Below, piece by piece: positions 58,169 through 64,000 of a DNA stretch of 64,000 bases (within the stretch, counting starts at the first letter, position 1; each line of letters starts with the position of its first letter). Below the pieces are notes generated by a model that was given only the letters and a program-made list of their open reading frames with translations, was not told the origin of the DNA and searched no databases. Origin of the DNA: Thysanoteuthis rhombus (taxonomy: Eukaryota; Mollusca; Cephalopoda; Oegopsida; Thysanoteuthidae); contig OY735215.1 of NCBI GenBank assembly GCA_963457665.1, forward strand, positions 28,287,597 through 28,351,596. The letters run 5' to 3'. The position numbers and the translations under genes were made by a program.

Positions 58169-58795
58169 CAATCATCAACACTGCAAGGGAGCTATGTTGA
58201 TATAACTGTTTTGTTTTCAAGTCCCCGAAACAGGTACATGGTACACAACTGAGGATCCTAACGAGAAAAATTCACATACAGTACCATAATATCAAAGTCT
58301 GTGTAAAACAAAAACACCGAAGAAATTTATATGAATTAGATTAACACATAGGGGAATAAATGACTGAAATGACAAAAATTTAGAAAAAAAGTTTTTTTTC
58401 ATAGATTTAGCGTTTGAAGTGGTAAAGCTTCCAGACTGTATATACATGACTTGTTTCAAAACTAATCCGCCTCACTGACAATTTCTTCTTTTTTTTTTTT
58501 TAAATATCTCTTCCAGATATTTTCAGGGGTGATCTAGTCGAAACATTACTAAAAGAGCCACAAAGATTAAGATACTTGTCCAAAAGAAGCCTGGCTAGTA
58601 AAAATACTTCATTTCAGACAGAAATACCTTCCTCTATTTTCATAGAACAACATCCAATCTATATACCATATATATCATTTCAGAAAAAATTTCTATCGAT
58701 AACATAAGGTTGGAAGATTCAAAGACAATCAGTAACATTCTTCAGGATGCAGCACACTAACAAGTCTCAAGACGTGTATGAATGAATGGTTTCCG
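57313..58795. other. Gene-free stretch
   Basis: (AT)n at about 57465-57487 and 58141-58169. No exon or named repeat recognised. Confidence 0.6.
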
Positions 58796-59110
58796 TTTTT
58801 TCTCAATGATGGAATGACACTGGAGTGTCCCCTCGAGGGTGCATTCGAAGAGATGCCCAGTTGTCAAAATCCTCCCTCTCAGCCTCACTGACGTAACTAA
58901 GAGTAAAGCAGAGAGCAATATGTCTGGCATCAGCTTGGCTGCAGGAGCTGCCAGGACATAAAACTGGGCATCAAACTGCTTTTAGAGGGCTCCACTACCC
59001 AGGTTTGGAATCAGAGTTGTCTGTCTCCTCGCGATGGCTTCTTGAGGCTAGAAAACCCTACCTAATCTGCCCAGCTATTTTACCCAAAGCTAGGGAGGAA
59101 AAGAGATGGA
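58796..59110. repeat. Second copy of the 6.6-kb SINE body
   Basis: cctcactgacgtaact, ggctgcaggagctgcc, gggctccactacccag, tttggaatcagagttgtc and ctagaaaaccctacc align with 6600-6880. The tRNA-like head is not clear here. Confidence 0.65.
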
Positions 59111-59349
59111 ATCATGCCATCCCTAGTGCAAAGTGGACACAAAAAACCTGGACTAGAGTTTTAAATAAAGTCGCCAATTCCATTGTCCGCAGTGTTACCA
59201 CAATACCAATCATATCCCCATATGTATATATTATTGTGAGAGAGAGAGCATGCAAACACTATCATGCATATTATTGTTTATTCCTAAGATGACATCTGAC
59301 TAAACATGTAAGTCAACATGCAAACACGTGTGGGTGTATGTGTGTATAT

Positions 59350-59480
59350 GGGTATTGGCCTACCTTGTGGCCAAAATAGTTGCATACTTCCATTTGGCAA
59401 CAGATAGCAAGGGTTTCATCCCAGGTGAACCAGGGTTTCAAATGATAGTTTTCAAGGCAGGCTTTCCCTACTTAAATAAT
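59350..59480. repeat. Dispersed repeat family C, copy 2
   Basis: Aligned with 46695-46870. Confidence 0.55.
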
Positions 59481-59568
59481 TGATAAAAACTCAATCACCT
59501 CAATACACTTTCAGTCATGTGATACACTGAGTCAAGAAAGTGTGTTTCATGTGTACATTAACTTTAGT

Positions 59569-59577
<9 letters not shown>

Positions 59578-59605
<28 letters not shown>
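59578..59605. repeat. (AT)n microsatellite
   Basis: A TA run adjoining the left end of the palindromic MITE at 59606. Confidence 0.95.
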
Positions 59606-59903
59606 AGAAATGGATACATAATGCGGCAGAATGATTATAAATTGCATTATACTATATTGAAACAATTTGAAATGATTCTCCGTAATTATACAGTGAATGT
59701 ATCAAATAGCAAGAACAATTTAAGAAAATTGGGCTGCTGCAGCAATCAAACCTGCGACCGATATGGTAGCCACCTCAACATAGCATAGCATATTGTTTAT
59801 TCAATTTACATTGTCTAGGTCAAATGATACATCAACTGCATGAATAACAGGAGATCAATTCTAATAGAGATCCAATGTAATATGATGAAATTTCTAATCA
59901 TGT
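59606..59903. mobile_element. Palindromic MITE (family P) with a tRNA-like core, copy at 59.7 kb
   Basis: The arms of about 80 bp are inverted (tttgaaatgattctccgtaa on the left; the right arm reversed has agaattgatctcctgttatt). The core on the minus strand reads ggtggctaccatatcggtcg and caggtttgattgctgcagc, a longer tRNA-like piece than in the 47.7-kb copy and in the opposite orientation. Confidence 0.8.
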
Positions 59904-60054
59904 ATGTGTGTTTGTGAGAAAAAGGATGAGATTATGACGTAATAGTGAATTTGATAGACAATGTACAAATAAGAAAGTTTGATTATTCAATCCAGTTTTC
60001 CAAACTTTCATGTTTTCATACTGTTTATTGAATTTTTAAGGATTCACACACACA

Positions 60055-60314
60055 CATTATATATATATATATAATATAATGTATAAAATATATATATATA
60101 TATATATTATAATGTATAAAATATATATATATATATATATTATAATGTATAAAATATATATATATATATATATTATAATGTATAAAATATATATATATAT
60201 ATATATTATAATGTATAAAATATATATATATATATATATTATAATGTATAAAATATATATATATATATATTATAATGTATAAAATATATATATATATATA
60301 TTATAATGTATAAA

Positions 60315-60346
<32 letters not shown>

Positions 60347-60457
60347 GTATAAAATATATATATATATATATATATATTATAATGTATAAAATATATATAT
60401 ATATATATATATTATAATGTATAAAATATATATATATATATATATATTATAATGTAT

Positions 60458-60500
<43 letters not shown>

Positions 60501-60504
60501 GTAT

Positions 60505-60545
<41 letters not shown>

Positions 60546-60549
60546 GTAT

Positions 60550-60588
<39 letters not shown>

Positions 60589-60592
60589 GTAT

Positions 60593-60635
<43 letters not shown>

Positions 60636-60639
60636 GTAT

Positions 60640-60678
<39 letters not shown>

Positions 60679-60682
60679 GTAT

Positions 60683-60723
<41 letters not shown>

Positions 60724-60724
60724 G

Positions 60725-60769
<45 letters not shown>

Positions 60770-60773
60770 GTAT

Positions 60774-60812
<39 letters not shown>

Positions 60813-60816
60813 GTAT

Positions 60817-60855
<39 letters not shown>

Positions 60856-60859
60856 GTAT

Positions 60860-60908
<49 letters not shown>

Positions 60909-60939
60909 GTATAAAATATATATATATATTATAATGTAT

Positions 60940-60976
<37 letters not shown>

Positions 60977-60980
60977 GTAT

Positions 60981-61017
<37 letters not shown>

Positions 61018-61172
61018 GTATAAAATATATATATATATATATATATATTATAATGTATAAAATATATATATATATATATATATATTATAATGTATAAAAT
61101 ATATATATATATATATATATATTATAATGTATAAAATATATATATATATATATATATATTATAATGTATAAA

Positions 61173-61204
<32 letters not shown>

Positions 61205-61211
61205 GTATAAA

Positions 61212-61243
<32 letters not shown>

Positions 61244-61250
61244 GTATAAA

Positions 61251-61282
<32 letters not shown>

Positions 61283-61326
61283 GTATAAAATATATATATA
61301 TATATATATATATTATAATGTATAAA

Positions 61327-61358
<32 letters not shown>

Positions 61359-61365
61359 GTATAAA

Positions 61366-61397
<32 letters not shown>

Positions 61398-61404
61398 GTA
61401 TAAA

Positions 61405-61436
<32 letters not shown>

Positions 61437-61443
61437 GTATAAA

Positions 61444-61475
<32 letters not shown>

Positions 61476-61482
61476 GTATAAA

Positions 61483-61514
<32 letters not shown>

Positions 61515-61632
61515 GTATAAAATATATATATATATATATATATATTATAATGTATAAAATATATATATATATATATATATATTATAATGTATAAAATATA
61601 TATATATATATATATATATTATAATGTATAAA

Positions 61633-61664
<32 letters not shown>

Positions 61665-61705
61665 GTATAAAATATATATATATATATATATATATTATAA
61701 TGTAT

Positions 61706-61742
<37 letters not shown>

Positions 61743-61783
61743 GTATAAAATATATATATATATATATATATATTATAATGTAT

Positions 61784-61822
<39 letters not shown>

Positions 61823-61826
61823 GTAT

Positions 61827-61865
<39 letters not shown>

Positions 61866-61869
61866 GTAT

Positions 61870-61908
<39 letters not shown>

Positions 61909-61912
61909 GTAT

Positions 61913-61949
<37 letters not shown>

Positions 61950-61953
61950 GTAT

Positions 61954-61992
<39 letters not shown>

Positions 61993-61996
61993 GTAT

Positions 61997-62033
<37 letters not shown>

Positions 62034-62037
62034 GTAT

Positions 62038-62094
<57 letters not shown>
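60055..62094. repeat. 2-kb array of a variable AT-rich unit
   Basis: About 50 units of ataatgtataaaa followed by a (TA)n run whose length varies, giving periods from about 24 to 60 bp (33 bp at the left end, mostly 36-46 later). Tyr/Ile open frames here are repeat artefacts. Confidence 0.97.
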
Positions 62095-62100
<6 letters not shown>

Positions 62101-62625
62101 TCAAGGAAAAATTTACTTTTTGAAGTTTTAAAAAAGACAATCAATTCTAACCTTTTCTTTTTTCCTCTAGTCCAGAGACAAAAAAATTGTAATTTGGGCT
62201 GGTTGCAACAATGACTCATTGCAAGCACCACCAACCGCCATACAATTTGGCCTCTCTTGTCACCTCTGATAATATCTAATTTTTAATCCCCACAAAACCC
62301 CATATTTCCTTCCACCACAATGAATACTTTTTCTCGTAGCTACACCCCGTTGGTTAGTTTTCTTTTCATTCATTTTAAAGTACTATTTACCTTGTTATAT
62401 ACAGTTGGTGTTAGCACTCCCAGATCTACCCAGCTCATGTGACAGTTCTAATATTTTTTTTCAAAACACACACACACACATACACACACACAATAAAAAA
62501 ATGAAAATAACTCCAAATACTTAAGTGGCATGATGTTTTATGTGTGAGTGTGTGTGTGTGTAATTAATCATCAAACTTAGCTTAAATGTTTCTCTGATCT
62601 TGCTGAATATAATCCATGTTTGTTT
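62095..62625. other. Short unique stretch with (CA)n/(TG)n
   Basis: Unique-looking sequence after the AT array, with acacacac at about 62467-62492 and gtgtgtgt at about 62545-62561. No gene recognised. Confidence 0.6.
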
Positions 62626-62629
62626 CTTC

Positions 62630-62995
62630 CTTCTGTAGACTCCTTGCGGTGCATAGGGTCACAACCAATCAGCTGCAGTTTTAATAGCAAGTAAATGAGT
62701 TTTTACACAGTGAAGTTGCTTGCTCCATGCCCGACCCTCCTTCTTGGGACCAGCTATGGCGGCTGTCAAGCTGTGGGGGGTTTGCTGTCAGAGTAACTTT
62801 CGCTTTAATTGACTACTTTACACAGATAAAGGATCCTAACAGCCCACCTATTTATCCATAGCAGGGGGAGAAATTGATTCATACCTTTCCAGAGGGCATT
62901 AGTATAGAGTGAATCTAAATGGACTCGGCCTAACCTTGAACTCAAACCACCGATTCTGTTTTCTTTAGCACCAAACTGCACCACTATATCCTATG
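62630..62995 (-). repeat. SINE family B, longest copy
   Basis: The minus strand has atagtggtgcagtttggtgc near 62985, gtttgagttcaagg (B-box-like), then tactaatgccctctggaaag and ccctgctatggataaatag, aligned with 24005-24300. The far end has tgaccctatgcaccgcaagg. Confidence 0.65.
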
Positions 62996-63069
62996 AGTAG
63001 ACAATTCGACTCCTTGTTGATCGTGTTGTTAACATAACTTAAACTGAGTAAAATCAAAGGAGCAGCACA

Positions 63070-63790
63070 AAATATGTCTGACTTAAGCACTCAGTTGGCA
63101 AGTGCTGAGTTCAACTGACATAATTTTCACTAGTCCAGTATGGCAAACCAAATCAAGGTCAAAAGGCATCGGTCAGAAAGGCTACAGTAGTTACGAATAT
63201 TTCAACTATTAGTACCAAGTAATTCAATTCAGTATTTGTTCTACAAATTCAAATAAATAAATGTTGTGATTTCATTTTGTACCCTGGGTTCATTCAGAAT
63301 TATAATCAAAAGGTATAATTATGTCTATATAAACATATTAAAATCACAATAAAACTTTTACTCGTTTAAATTGCAAAAAAATTTTTAACTCATTTACTCA
63401 AGTCATATAAAAGCACTAAAAAGGGTATAATTCTTAACCAATCAAACAACATATTCCTAAGATGTTAATGCAAAAATTATATTGGAACCATATACTCCTT
63501 CAAATTTATAAAATAAATTATACAAATCAAGGCAAACTTTCAAATTTAAAATTTTGTACGTATCAAGGGTATGACATAAGAAATAATACCACAATAAAAC
63601 ATTTATTCATTTGAATTACACAGAAAAATACTAATTCAAATTACTTATATACAAATTCAGTTGAAATATCCATAACTACTGTTGTCATTTTGACCAAATG
63701 CAATTGCAGCAATCCATACTACACCATTGTCTTTCTTACCGGCCACCAGAAAGAGAAGGAGAAGAAAAGATATCACCTGAATCCAACATT
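63070..63790. repeat. Related copy of the 10.9-12.4-kb composite repeat
   Basis: aattcaaataaataaatgtt, ttaactcatttactc, and gaccaaatgcaattgcagca with atccatactac align in the same order as 11136-12370. Moderate similarity only. Confidence 0.5.
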
Positions 63791-63799
63791 ATAAGCTTG

Positions 63800-63970
63800 T
63801 TACCATTAAAGAAAAATTTTGTTTACCACCATTACAATGGGATAGATCACCTGAAGAAAGCTGTAACATCATGTTAACAACACAAACAACAAGATGGATT
63901 CCAAGCATTCGAAAGAATCTGAATGTTAATTACCCTTCTTAAAACTACGGACAGAAAAAGATTGTTAAGA
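63800..63970 (+). repeat. Hammerhead-like repeat, copy at the right edge
   Basis: taccaccattacaatg, cacctgaagaaagctgtaac, aacaacacaaacaacaagat, gaatgttaattaccct and tcttaaaactacgg parallel 31600-31745. ctgaaga is intact, but the second stem strand and gaaa are not recognisable. Confidence 0.5.
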
Positions 63971-64000
63971 TGACACTCACCCACTATCTATATGAGAACA

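Noticed and set aside
60079-62234. Tyr/Ile repeat frames
   Set aside because: AT microsatellite array.

Overview
The window is AT-rich animal nuclear DNA. Three split genes have canonical GT/AG introns of roughly 0.9-6 kb, and between them lie (AT)n microsatellites, minisatellites, tRNA- and 5S-derived SINE-like copies, MITEs and Tc1/mariner remains. The recurrent ggagataa/ttatctcc motif and the repeat make-up suggest a lophotrochozoan, most likely a mollusc. That placement is inference; no mitochondrial or rRNA marker is present.

Gene layout: (1) the 5' part of OXA1L (mitochondrial inner-membrane insertase) on the minus strand, four coding exons between 7792 and 1556, with the rest beyond the left edge; (2) about 2.2 kb away and divergent, a complete five-exon SLC7A6OS/Iwr1 gene on the plus strand (9966-20374, 343 aa), which serves RNA polymerase II nuclear import; (3) convergent with it, a minus-strand gene for a single-pass membrane protein with signal peptide, CUB-like ectodomain, one transmembrane helix and a cytoplasmic PPSY motif (39209-24604, 370 or 385 aa). 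Its 45-bp phase 1-1 exon looks like a cassette and carries a YGSL (YxxPhi) sorting motif.

From about 39.2 kb to 64 kb I see no host coding exon. That stretch is repeats: a 5S rRNA-like pseudogene, tRNA-like SINEs, a Tc1 N-terminal fragment, palindromic MITEs next to (AT)n tracts, 27/30/31/33-bp tandem arrays, and a 2-kb array of a variable AT-rich unit.

Most interesting: (a) the CUB gene's introns hold three polypurine arrays on the same strand, two with the same 28-bp period, so its transcript carries long polypyrimidine tracts beside its splice sites; (b) a dispersed repeat family, partly arranged as inverted pairs, carries a hammerhead-ribozyme-like core and resembles Penelope-like terminal repeats; (c) a Tc1/mariner copy has a preserved IR/DR terminal layout and TA target duplications; (d) a palindromic MITE family encloses a tRNA-like B-box segment and is joined to (AT)n in all copies. 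I found no prokaryote-style defence or biosynthetic system.
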